Shown here: piece by piece, positions 1 to 6,063 of the stretch
Numbering within the stretch: the stretch's first letter is position 1
Layout: the number at the start of each line of letters is the position of its first letter
From: Clostridia bacterium
Lineage (GTDB): Bacteria > Bacillota > Clostridia > UMGS1883
Direction of reading: 5' to 3'
Length of the DNA stretch: 10,269 bases
Assembly: GCA_017441965.1 (NCBI GenBank)
Contig: JAFSBF010000177.1
Span: forward strand, 1-10,269
The notes under the pieces: model-generated
The model's database searches: none
Told to the model about the DNA's origin: nothing
The model's input: the letters and a program-made list of their open reading frames with translations, nothing else
Translations under genes and position numbers: made by a program

Positions 1-365
1 GTATTTCAGAGGCACTTTGTATTCTTCCTGCATTTACGGCATCGGCGGTGCCGGGGCTGTTTGCAGGGTGTTTAGCGGCAAACCTTTTAACGGGGGCGGC
101 ACTGTGGGATGTGGTGTTTGGCTCGGTTGCGACACTTTTAGGTGCATTGGGAACACGGTATTTTGGAAAAAATAAATTCCTTGCCCCGATTTTTCCAATC
201 GTATCAAATACGGTTATTATTCCGTTTGTATTAAAGCTTGCATACGGGGTAGAGCAGGGATATATCTTCCTTGCACTCTCAATATTTATCGGGGAGGTAA
301 TCTCCTGCGGAGTATTGGGAATAATTTTATATAAGGCATTGGAAAAAGCAAGAATATTTGAGTAA
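1..365 (+). CDS. queT: QueT family queuosine-precursor transporter, C-terminal part (5' truncated by window edge)
   Basis: The gene enters from the left edge; the first complete codon is at position 3 and the stop is TAA at 363-365, giving 120 visible residues. The visible part is very hydrophobic, with at least three membrane-spanning stretches. It opens with a segment of the ISEAL...VPGLFAGC type followed by ANLL and DVVFGSVATLLGAL, which I recognise as the QueT family. QueT proteins are ECF-type substrate-binding membrane subunits thought to import queuosine precursors such as preQ1, for tRNA wobble modification. The GTG at 48 is internal, because the conserved family sequence continues upstream of it in the same frame. 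A preQ1 riboswitch often precedes such genes but would lie outside the window. The family assignment is good; the exact substrate is inferred from the family. Confidence 0.82.
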   Translation, partial: ISEALCILPAFTASAVPGLFAGCLAANLLTGAALWDVVFGSVATLLGALGTRYFGKNKFLAPIFPIVSNTVIIPFVLKLAYGVEQGYIFLALSIFIGEVISCGVLGIILYKALEKARIFE

Positions 366-368
366 CAA

Positions 369-398
369 AAAAGGCGAAGAGTTATCTCTTCGCCTTTT
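369..398. terminator. Bidirectional intrinsic terminator between convergent genes
   Basis: A perfect 13-bp stem (369-381 pairing with 386-398) closes on a TTAT loop. The stem ends in AAAA/TTTT, so the plus-strand transcript ends in a short U run and the minus-strand transcript runs into six or seven U residues. It lies 3 nt after the queT stop and 3 nt before the stop of the convergent aminotransferase gene, so it probably ends transcription from both sides. Confidence 0.9.
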
Positions 399-401
399 CC
401 G

Positions 402-1574
402 TTACTTAATGTGTTCTTGTACAAATTCGCCTATACGCTCCAGTGCCTTTTCAATATTTTTTATACTGTAGGCATAGCTGCAGCGGATAAATCCCTCGCC
501 GCACTCGCCGAATGCCGTCCCGGGAACAACGGCAACCTTTTTCTCATAGAGCAGCTTTGTTGCAAATTCGTCACTTGAAAGCCCCGTTGCACTTATATTC
601 GGGAATACATAGAAAGCACCGAGCGGTTCAAAGCAGGAAAGCCCCATTTCACGAAATCCGTTTACCATAACACGCCTTCTGTGGTCATATTCTGTGCGCA
701 TATATTCCACATCATCATCGCAGCTTCGCATTGCCTCAATAGCTGCATACTGACTTGTTGTGGGGGCGCACATTATTGCGTATTGGTGAATTTTTGTCAT
801 TTCCTTTATTATAGGGGCGGGGCCGCACGCATAGCCAAGACGCCAGCCCGTCATAGCAAATGCCTTACTAAAGCCATTTACCGTAACGGTGCGCTCATAC
901 ATACCTTCAATTGAGGCAAAGGGGATATGCTCACCACTGTATGTAAGCTCCCCGTAAATTTCGTCAGAAAGCACGAAAAGGTCGTGCTCCTCAACGATTT
1001 TTGCAATAGCCTCCAAATCTTTGCGCGTCATTACTGCGCCCGTAGGATTGTTAGGAAATGGAAGAACTAAAAGCTTTGTTTTATCGGTGATTTTTTCAAG
1101 CAGCTTTTCGGGTGTGAGCCTGAAATTATCCTTTTCCTCCGTCTGTATTGTGACGGGGGTGCCGCCTGCCATAAGGGTGCAGGGCTTGTAGCATACAAAG
1201 CACGGCTCGGGAATGAGAACCTCGTCACCGCTTGAAATAATTGCACGGATAAGAAGGTCAATCGCCTCACTTCCGCCGACAGTAACTAAGACTTGGGCTT
1301 TCGGGTCATAACTAAGATTATATTTCCTGCCTAAGTAATTGCAGATTTCCTGCCTTAGCTCTATAAGACCGCTGTTTGCACTGTAGTGTGTGTGCCCTTT
1401 TTCAAGGGAATAAATACCTGCCTCCCGTATTGCCCAGGGGGTTACAAAGTCAGGCTCACCCACACCGAGGGAAATTACATCCTGCATACTTGCGGCAATG
1501 TCAAAAAACTTTCGTATTCCTGACGGTGCAAGGGCATTTATATGGGGAGAAATAAGCTTTGAATAATCTGTCAT
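402..1574 (-). CDS. alaT: PLP-dependent class I/II aminotransferase, AlaT-like
   Basis: This 390-residue protein has the full fold-type I aminotransferase signature. The PLP-binding lysine is K237 in NGFSKAFAMTGWRLG, with N176 in PNNPTG, D204 and Y207 in SDEIY, R245, and the substrate-carboxylate arginine R364 in FIRCSYA. The N-terminal stretch PSGIRKFFDIAASM...VISLGVGEPDFVTPW closely resembles, from memory, Bacillus subtilis AlaT (YugH), an alanine transaminase; that enzyme is likewise encoded next to an Lrp-type regulator. The expected reaction moves an amino group between alanine (or a related amino acid) and 2-oxoglutarate or pyruvate in the cytosol, using PLP. The ATG at 1572-1574 overlaps the regulator's stop codon, and a GGGAGGTT ribosome binding site lies at 1583-1590, 8 nt upstream. 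The aminotransferase call is nearly certain. Alanine as the substrate is inferred; aspartate or aromatic specificity is possible. Confidence 0.93.
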   Translation of the reverse strand: MTDYSKLISPHINALAPSGIRKFFDIAASMQDVISLGVGEPDFVTPWAIREAGIYSLEKGHTHYSANSGLIELRQEICNYLGRKYNLSYDPKAQVLVTVGGSEAIDLLIRAIISSGDEVLIPEPCFVCYKPCTLMAGGTPVTIQTEEKDNFRLTPEKLLEKITDKTKLLVLPFPNNPTGAVMTRKDLEAIAKIVEEHDLFVLSDEIYGELTYSGEHIPFASIEGMYERTVTVNGFSKAFAMTGWRLGYACGPAPIIKEMTKIHQYAIMCAPTTSQYAAIEAMRSCDDDVEYMRTEYDHRRRVMVNGFREMGLSCFEPLGAFYVFPNISATGLSSDEFATKLLYEKKVAVVPGTAFGECGEGFIRCSYAYSIKNIEKALERIGEFVQEHIK

Positions 1575-2053
1575 ATGCTGATAACCTCCCGATTGTCCTT
1601 CTCCTTCTCGGTGAAGATAATTCCGTCCTTCTTATAGGTTTTAAGCTCGAAATGTGTGGCGGTTGAAACCACGGATTCCATCGGGGCAAGGCGCTCCGAC
1701 ACGAACATAGCAACCTCTTTAAGGCTTTTACCCTCAACTGTTACAAGCAAATCATATGCGCCCGACATAAGGGTAACGGACTTAACCTGCGGGAATTTAT
1801 AAATTCGTTCAGCAACTGTGTCAAAACCACCGCCGCGCTGAGGAGTGAGCTTCAGCTCTATATTTGCAACTGTCATTTCACGGTCGGTAAGCTCCCAGTT
1901 TATAAGAGCCTTATATCCCAAGATTATATTTTCGTCTTCAAGCTCTTTAATCGCTGCTGCCGCCGCCGCTTCATCAATACCAAGCATAATGGCGACCTTT
2001 GATGCAGTAAGTCTGCTATCCTGTTCAAGCAACGATAAAATTTTCTGTTTCAT
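1571..2053 (-). CDS. alaR: Lrp/AsnC family transcriptional regulator, AlaR-like
   Basis: This 160-residue protein has the Lrp/AsnC layout: an N-terminal winged helix-turn-helix (about residues 1-50) and a C-terminal RAM ligand-binding domain (about 60-145). The RAM part includes PQRGGGFDTVAERIY, LMSGAYDLLVTVEG and VSTATHFELKTYKKDG, the pattern I associate with Bacillus AlaR (YugG) and clostridial relatives. Such regulators bind amino acids and control the neighbouring aminotransferase gene and often themselves. The stop TGA (1571-1573) overlaps the downstream ATG, so the two are probably translationally coupled. The start ATG at 2051-2053 has an AGGAGAG site at 2062-2068, 8 nt away. One oddity is that the predicted recognition helix carries six consecutive alanines (residues 29-34). 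The family is certain; the alaR name rests on remembered similarity and gene order. Confidence 0.9.
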   Translation of the reverse strand: MKQKILSLLEQDSRLTASKVAIMLGIDEAAAAAAIKELEDENIILGYKALINWELTDREMTVANIELKLTPQRGGGFDTVAERIYKFPQVKSVTLMSGAYDLLVTVEGKSLKEVAMFVSERLAPMESVVSTATHFELKTYKKDGIIFTEKEKDNREVISI

Positions 2054-2088
2054 AATATAATCTCTCCTAACTTTTGAAATATGTTTCC

Positions 2089-2094
2089 ATTATA
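2089..2094 (-). promoter_or_regulatory. Candidate -10 box of the alaR-alaT promoter
   Basis: On the minus strand these six bases read TATAAT, a perfect -10 match, placing the transcript start near 2082 and leaving a leader of about 30 nt before the alaR start codon. No good -35 box lies at the right distance (the best hexamer, around 2112-2117, reads TAGATT). The promoter may therefore depend on an activator, possibly AlaR itself. Confidence 0.55.
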
Positions 2095-2136
2095 ACCGAT
2101 GTGCAGAAAAAAATCTATATATTTTTTAAAAAACCG

Positions 2137-2165
2137 AAAAAAGTTTGTAAAAGACAAAGTTTTTT
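2137..2165. promoter_or_regulatory. Imperfect inverted repeat, candidate operator in the divergent promoter region
   Basis: The arms at 2137-2148 (AAAAAAGTTTGT) and 2154-2165 (ACAAAGTTTTTT) match as an inverted repeat at 11 of 12 positions around a 5-nt spacer. The repeat sits between the minus-strand TATAAT (2089-2094) and the plus-strand -35 box (2186-2191). That is a natural place for a dimeric regulator such as the Lrp-type protein encoded next door. A 12-bp T6A6 palindrome lies nearby at 2122-2133. In such AT-rich DNA some symmetry is expected by chance, and the binding protein is inferred. Confidence 0.35.
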
Positions 2166-2185
2166 GCCGAATATATAAAAAATAA

Positions 2186-2214
2186 TTGAATAATATGCCG
2201 TTTTGTAGTAAAAT
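2186..2214 (+). promoter_or_regulatory. Sigma-A type promoter of the eight-gene operon
   Basis: TTGAAT at 2186-2191 and TAAAAT at 2209-2214 are separated by exactly 17 nt, each one mismatch or so from the vegetative consensus. The predicted transcript start is near 2221, giving a leader of about 35 nt. The first gene has a GGTGGAG ribosome binding site at 2240-2246, 9 nt before its ATG. I see no other convincing promoter before the terminator at 9991, and no intergenic gap long enough to hold one. Confidence 0.7.
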
Positions 2215-2255
2215 AATAAGGGTATGTGCGTAAAAAATGGGTGGAGTAGATAATT

Positions 2256-3392
2256 ATGAAATCATCAGCTATAAATAAACTTACGTTTTACATAGAAATG
2301 CTTAAGGCACGCTACGGTAGCGGTGAGTATTTTATTGAAATGAAAATAAGCTTTAAGTCAGGTACAAAGACGTTTCCCGCCTCGGTCAAAAAAGAGGAGG
2401 GGGAGCTTATCCTTATATTCGGAGGTGCGCGGGAGAAGTTTTCGTGGGATAAAATAAGCGAGGTTGCAAAGGAATACGATGCAATGCAGCTTGTATACAG
2501 GGAGCGCGGAACGGATGTAGTAATAATTGCCGATGACAGAAATGTAACGATGCGTTATGACGATATGGCACAGCCCGAAAAGAGTACGACGGCAACTGTC
2601 GGGGAAAGAAAGTATCTTATCGCACCGCCTAAAGCCAATGATTTATTAAAGGAAATCGGCATTATGGGGCAAAACGGCAAAATCAAAAACGATATGGTGC
2701 GCAAATATAATCAGATTGACCATTTTGTGGAGCTTGTGTCGGAGCATCTTAAAAAGCTTGACGGAGATATTGAGGTACTTGACTGCGCCTGCGGAAAAAG
2801 CTATCTGTCATTTGCACTCAATTACTATCTTAAAGACGTACTGAAAAAGGATTGTCATATAACGGGTGTGGATTATTCGCAGACAGTAATAGATGCATCG
2901 GTTAAAAGTGCAAAAAACTTAGGATATAACAATATGACATTTATAAAGGCAGACCTTACGGATTTTAAGCCTGAAAGGGTGCCTGATGTAGTAATAAGTC
3001 TGCACGCCTGCGATACTGCGACAGATATGGCGATTGCTGCAGGAATAAATGCAAAGGCAAAGGCGATTTTTGCCGTTCCGTGTTGTCATAAGGAGCTTTT
3101 GGGGCAGTATTCATACGCTCCGTTTGAGCCGCTTTTAAAACACGGCATATTTAAAGCAAGGCAGGCGGACTTACTCACCGACTCGCTAAGATGTCTGCTA
3201 CTGGAGGCGTCGGGATATACTGTCACGGCGCAGGAATATATTTCCCCTGTGGAAACGCCGAAAAATCTTTTAATACGTGCGTTTCGTGACGGAAAAAATA
3301 TGGATAAGGCAAAAAAGGAATATTTTGAGCTTAAAAGGATGCTTGGCATAAACCCAAAGCTTGAAACACTGATTAAAGGAGAATTGAATTAA
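2256..3392 (+). CDS. Class I SAM-dependent methyltransferase, Methyltransf_32-like, substrate unknown
   Basis: This 378-residue protein has a poorly recognisable N-terminal region (about residues 1-140) and a C-terminal Rossmann-fold methyltransferase domain. Motif I is VLDCACGKSYLS (174-185), the acidic residue that should hold the SAM ribose is D206 in TGVDYS, and the later motifs are ISLHACDTATD (247-257) and AVPCCHKEL (273-281). The LHAC plus VPCC pair and the preceding KYNQIDHFVEL (150-160) resemble the Methyltransf_32 family (PF13679), whose members are linked mainly to RNA or protein methylation. A conserved-looking tail, SPVETPKNLLIRAF (330-343), ends the domain. The gene opens the operon directly behind the promoter and ends 1 nt before the Nudix gene. 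Nearby tRNA genes (mtaB, gltX) make an RNA substrate attractive, but that is inference. The fold is clear; the substrate is not known. Confidence 0.85.
   Translation: MKSSAINKLTFYIEMLKARYGSGEYFIEMKISFKSGTKTFPASVKKEEGELILIFGGAREKFSWDKISEVAKEYDAMQLVYRERGTDVVIIADDRNVTMRYDDMAQPEKSTTATVGERKYLIAPPKANDLLKEIGIMGQNGKIKNDMVRKYNQIDHFVELVSEHLKKLDGDIEVLDCACGKSYLSFALNYYLKDVLKKDCHITGVDYSQTVIDASVKSAKNLGYNNMTFIKADLTDFKPERVPDVVISLHACDTATDMAIAAGINAKAKAIFAVPCCHKELLGQYSYAPFEPLLKHGIFKARQADLLTDSLRCLLLEASGYTVTAQEYISPVETPKNLLIRAFRDGKNMDKAKKEYFELKRMLGINPKLETLIKGELN
3375..3382 (+). promoter_or_regulatory. Ribosome binding site supporting the GTG start of the Nudix gene
   Basis: AAAGGAGA lies inside the end of the methyltransferase gene, 11 nt before the GTG at 3394. 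The nearby TTG at 3384 is in another frame, so GTG is the start that fits. The slightly long spacing and GTG codon suggest modest initiation, helped by coupling to the upstream gene. Confidence 0.7.
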
Positions 3393-3393
3393 C

Positions 3394-3939
3394 GTGGATT
3401 TTACAGAAAAGACAATAAAAAAAGATTATAAATTTAACGGAGAGGTTATCTCGCTTCGTGTGGATACGGTTACAACACCGTCAGGCAATACTGCAACAAG
3501 GGAAATTGTTGAACATCCCGGTGGTGTGTGCGTTGTACCGCTTGACAAAGACGGAAATGTAATTATGGAGTGGCAGTACAGAAGACCCTTTGATATGAAT
3601 GTGTTTGAAATTCCTGCGGGAAAGCTTTACAAGGGTGAAGACCCCTTGGAGTGCGGAAAGCGCGAGCTGGAGGAGGAAACGGGTATGTGCGCCAATACGT
3701 ACATTTACCTTGGAAAAATGCTTCCCACACCCGGCTTTTGCGGAGAAATTCTGCATATGTACCTCGCACTCGACCTTTATGAGGGAAAGATAAACCGTGA
3801 CGAGGACGAATTTATGGAGATTGTACGTGTGCCGCTTAGTGAGCTTGTGGACAAGGTTCTTTCAGGCGATATTATTGACGGTAAAACGGCACTTGCACTG
3901 ATGAAGGTCAATGAAATGAAAAACAGAGGACTGATCTGA
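3394..3939 (+). CDS. Nudix hydrolase, ADP-ribose pyrophosphatase-like
   Basis: This 181-residue protein carries a complete Nudix box at residues 76-98: G76, E82, then RELEEETGM (90-98), matching GX5EX7REUXEEXGU with all metal-binding glutamates present. Upstream YRRPFDMNVFEIPAG (62-76) and downstream PTPGFCGEILHMYLA (111-125) are typical of the ADP-ribose pyrophosphatase branch. That branch hydrolyses ADP-ribose or similar nucleoside-diphosphate sugars to AMP and a sugar phosphate with Mg2+, in the cytosol. Length is normal for the branch. The start is GTG, chosen because it is the first in-frame start after the ribosome binding site at 3375-3382 and gives the usual N-terminus. The gene begins 1 nt after the methyltransferase stop and shares one base with mtaB (TGATG). 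The Nudix fold is certain; ADP-ribose is the likely but unproven substrate. Confidence 0.92.
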   Translation: MDFTEKTIKKDYKFNGEVISLRVDTVTTPSGNTATREIVEHPGGVCVVPLDKDGNVIMEWQYRRPFDMNVFEIPAGKLYKGEDPLECGKRELEEETGMCANTYIYLGKMLPTPGFCGEILHMYLALDLYEGKINRDEDEFMEIVRVPLSELVDKVLSGDIIDGKTALALMKVNEMKNRGLI

Positions 3940-5225
3940 TGAAGGTTTCTTTTTGCGCTTTGGGTTGTAAGGTAAATCAATACGAAGCGGATGCTTATGC
4001 AAAAATGTTTCGTGACAGAAACTGGGACATAGGCGCATTTGATGAAATATGCGACGTGTATATTGTAAATACGTGCGCAATTACAAATATAGGTGAGCGT
4101 AAGTCAAGGCAGATGCTGCGCCGTGCAAAGAAGCTTAACCCCGATGCACTTGTGGTGGCAACGGGTTGTTATGCACAGACAAAGGCGCAGGAGGTTATGG
4201 CACTGCCCGAGATAGATGTGGTAATAGGAACGGCAAAAAGGGCAATGCTCGTAGAGATTGTCGAGGCAAAGCTGCGTGGTGAGGACATAGATGCACTTAC
4301 CGATATAATGCAGGAGAGAATGTATGAGGAGCTTGAGTGCGCAGGTGAAACGGAGCGTACACGTGCATACATAAAAATTCAGGACGGATGTGAAAACTTC
4401 TGCTCCTACTGTATTGTGCCGTATGCAAGAGGCCCTGTGCGTTCAAGGAAAATTGAAAACATTGTGCGTGAGGCAAAAAGGCTTAGTGATAAAGGGTTTA
4501 AGGAAATTGTCCTTACGGGGATAAGCGTTAATTCCTACGGAAAGGATTTTAAAAACGGACAAACTCTCGCAGATGTTATAAAGGCGGTTTGCGCTATTGA
4601 TAAGGTCTGCAGGGTAAGGCTCAGCAGTATTGACCCGAGGGCATTTGATGATAATTTCATAAAGCTTATTGCGGATGAAAAAAAGATGTGCAGACATTTT
4701 CACATATCGCTACAGTCGGGAAGCAGCAGTGTTCTAAAAAGAATGAACAGAAAATACACTGCAAAGGAATATCTTGATACACTGTCTGCGATAAGAGAAA
4801 AAATGCCGGATGCCCTTATTACAACAGATATTATATGCGGCTTCCCCGAGGAAAGTGAGCAGGAATTTAAAGAAACACTTGATTTTGTAAAGACCGCACA
4901 CTTTTCAAAGGTTCACGTTTTTCCGTATTCGGAGAGAAGTGGGACGGTAGCGGCACGTATGGAGCAGCTACCAAGACCACTGCGGGAAAAGAGGGCAAGG
5001 GAGCTTTCAGCGCTGTGTAATTCTATTGCCGAGGAATGCGAAAATTCCTTTATCGGCAAGAGTATGGATGTGCTTTTTGAGCAGTGCGAGGATGGTATTT
5101 GCGAGGGACTGACGGGAAATTATCTGCGTGTATTTGTAAAAAGCAATGAAAACCTTTCGGGAGAAATACGCAGGGTTGAAATAAAAGAGAGAAAAGGCAA
5201 AAAACTGTGGGGTGAAATCATTTGA
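3939..5225 (+). CDS. mtaB: tRNA (t6A37-C2) methylthiotransferase MtaB
   Basis: This 428-residue radical-SAM enzyme would convert t6A at position 37 of ANN-decoding tRNAs to ms2t6A in the cytosol. The N-terminal methylthiotransferase domain supplies three cluster cysteines: C10 (ALGCKVNQYE), C46 (NTCAIT) and C77 (GCYAQ). The radical-SAM cluster motif CENFCSYC gives C151, C155 and C158. A C-terminal TRAM-like RNA-binding segment runs from about 365 to the end. ALGCKVNQYE is the MtaB-type N-terminus rather than the MiaB or RimO type, and the length fits MtaB. The ATG at 3939 shares its first base with the Nudix stop, and AGAGGA at 3925-3930 is 8 nt upstream. All six catalytic cysteines are present and the gene looks intact. 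Confidence 0.95.
   Translation: MKVSFCALGCKVNQYEADAYAKMFRDRNWDIGAFDEICDVYIVNTCAITNIGERKSRQMLRRAKKLNPDALVVATGCYAQTKAQEVMALPEIDVVIGTAKRAMLVEIVEAKLRGEDIDALTDIMQERMYEELECAGETERTRAYIKIQDGCENFCSYCIVPYARGPVRSRKIENIVREAKRLSDKGFKEIVLTGISVNSYGKDFKNGQTLADVIKAVCAIDKVCRVRLSSIDPRAFDDNFIKLIADEKKMCRHFHISLQSGSSSVLKRMNRKYTAKEYLDTLSAIREKMPDALITTDIICGFPEESEQEFKETLDFVKTAHFSKVHVFPYSERSGTVAARMEQLPRPLREKRARELSALCNSIAEECENSFIGKSMDVLFEQCEDGICEGLTGNYLRVFVKSNENLSGEIRRVEIKERKGKKLWGEII
5209..5215 (+). promoter_or_regulatory. Ribosome binding site supporting the TTG start of the NusG-II gene
   Basis: GGGGTGA lies 6 nt before the TTG at 5222. This supports TTG as the true start, since the next in-frame ATG (residue 13) would cut the membrane anchor in half. 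Confidence 0.6.
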
Positions 5226-5569
5226 AAAAGGGTGATTTTGCAGTAATTGCACTGGTAATGGTGCTTGCCTTAATCTCTGTCCTGATGCCGAATAAGGGCA
5301 GTGTGGCGGCAGTGTATGTAAATGGGGAGCTTTATGAAAAATTACCCCTTGATAAGGATACACAGCTTGTTATAGAAAGTGAGTTTGGCACAAATACGCT
5401 TGTTATAGAAAACGGCACTTTGCGGATTATAAATGCAGATTGCCCGAATAAACAGTGTGAAATGCAGACGGTCAGTAAGGCGGTGCGCAGTATTGTCTGT
5501 TTGCCAAACAGATTAAGTGTTATAATAGAAAACGGCAAAAATGATAACGAAACGGATGTTATTATATGA
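5222..5569 (+). CDS. NusG domain II-containing, membrane-anchored small protein
   Basis: This 115-residue protein has an N-terminal hydrophobic helix (about residues 6-22) and an extracytoplasmic beta-rich domain with the hallmarks of the NusG_II family (PF07009). These are VYVNGELYEKLPL (31-43), NADCPNKQC with C74 and C79 (71-79), and IVCLPNRL with C93 (91-98). It is not a transcription factor; the name records only structural similarity to an insert domain of NusG. The partner downstream is a Gx transporter, an association seen often in Clostridia, so a role in membrane transport or redox-linked assembly is possible. The start is TTG, overlapping the mtaB stop as TTGA, and the stop overlaps the next ATG as ATGA. 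The three cysteines could bind metal or form a disulfide; their role is unknown to me. Confidence 0.82.
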   Translation: MKKGDFAVIALVMVLALISVLMPNKGSVAAVYVNGELYEKLPLDKDTQLVIESEFGTNTLVIENGTLRIINADCPNKQCEMQTVSKAVRSIVCLPNRLSVIIENGKNDNETDVII

Positions 5570-6063
5570 TAAAGGTTAAAACTGTGGCGAGACTGTCTGT
5601 AATGACGGCACTTTCCGTGCTGCTCGGATACGTGGAGGGACTTTTTCCGCCGCCCGTAGCTATACCGGGAATAAAGTTAGGGCTTGCCAATGTGATAATT
5701 ATAATGATTCTTTACACGCTTGGGACAAAGCAGACATGGGCGGTTACGGTGATGAAGGTTAGTTTGTGCGCACTTCTTTTCGGCAGTGCAACGTCGTTTT
5801 TATACAGTGTGTGCGGAGCGGTGCTGAGCCTTGCAGTAATGATTGTGGCAAAAAGGTCAAAGCTTTTTTCCATAGTGGGTGTAAGCAGCCTCGGCGGAAT
5901 ATTTCATAATATGGGACAGCTTATATGCGCATACTTTTTTATAGGAAAGGGTGCACTATTACATATTCCCGTGCTTTGTCTGTGCGGCGCATTGTGCGGA
6001 GTGCTGACAGGTCTTGCATCACAGATTATTATAAAAAGAGGGAGGGGTATATTTGCAGAATAA
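5566..6063 (+). CDS. Gx transporter family integral membrane protein (Hpre_diP_synt_I family)
   Basis: This 165-residue protein is almost wholly hydrophobic, with about five or six membrane segments. Near the N-terminus it carries PPPVAIPGIKLGLANV (28-43), the PGIKLGLAN signature of the PF07456 family. The fold is related to ECF transporter substrate-binding (S) components. Databases often call the family heptaprenyl diphosphate synthase component I, but it lacks aspartate-rich prenyl-synthase motifs, so a transporter label is safer. The substrate is unknown. The gene is coupled to the NusG-II gene by an ATGA overlap and has no clear ribosome binding site of its own, so reinitiation after the upstream stop is likely. 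Its end overlaps the next gene by 11 nt. No ECF ATPase genes are nearby; a shared energising module elsewhere would be needed. Confidence 0.83.
   Translation: MIKVKTVARLSVMTALSVLLGYVEGLFPPPVAIPGIKLGLANVIIIMILYTLGTKQTWAVTVMKVSLCALLFGSATSFLYSVCGAVLSLAVMIVAKRSKLFSIVGVSSLGGIFHNMGQLICAYFFIGKGALLHIPVLCLCGALCGVLTGLASQIIIKRGRGIFAE
6040..6047 (+). promoter_or_regulatory. Ribosome binding site supporting the TTG start of the dGTPase-like gene
   Basis: GGGAGGGG sits 5 nt before the TTG at 6053, inside the end of the Gx gene. It is the strongest start signal in this area; the next in-frame ATG (residue 52) would remove part of the conserved N-terminal domain. Confidence 0.7.

Noticed and set aside
2054..2255. 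A small unlisted gene in the 202-nt divergent intergenic region
   Set aside because: The region is AT-rich with frequent stop codons in all frames and is fully accounted for by promoters and ribosome binding sites.
5007..5363. A 118-codon minus-strand open frame across the mtaB/NusG-II junction
   Set aside because: It overlaps two well-supported genes and shows no family signature or credible start signal.
5222..5569. Reading the NusG-domain-II protein as transcription factor NusG
   Set aside because: It lacks the NGN and KOW domains and has an N-terminal membrane helix; only the insert-like domain II pattern with cysteines is present.
5566..6063. Calling the Gx protein heptaprenyl diphosphate synthase component I
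   Set aside because: It is an integral membrane protein without aspartate-rich prenyl-synthase motifs; the name is an inherited database label.
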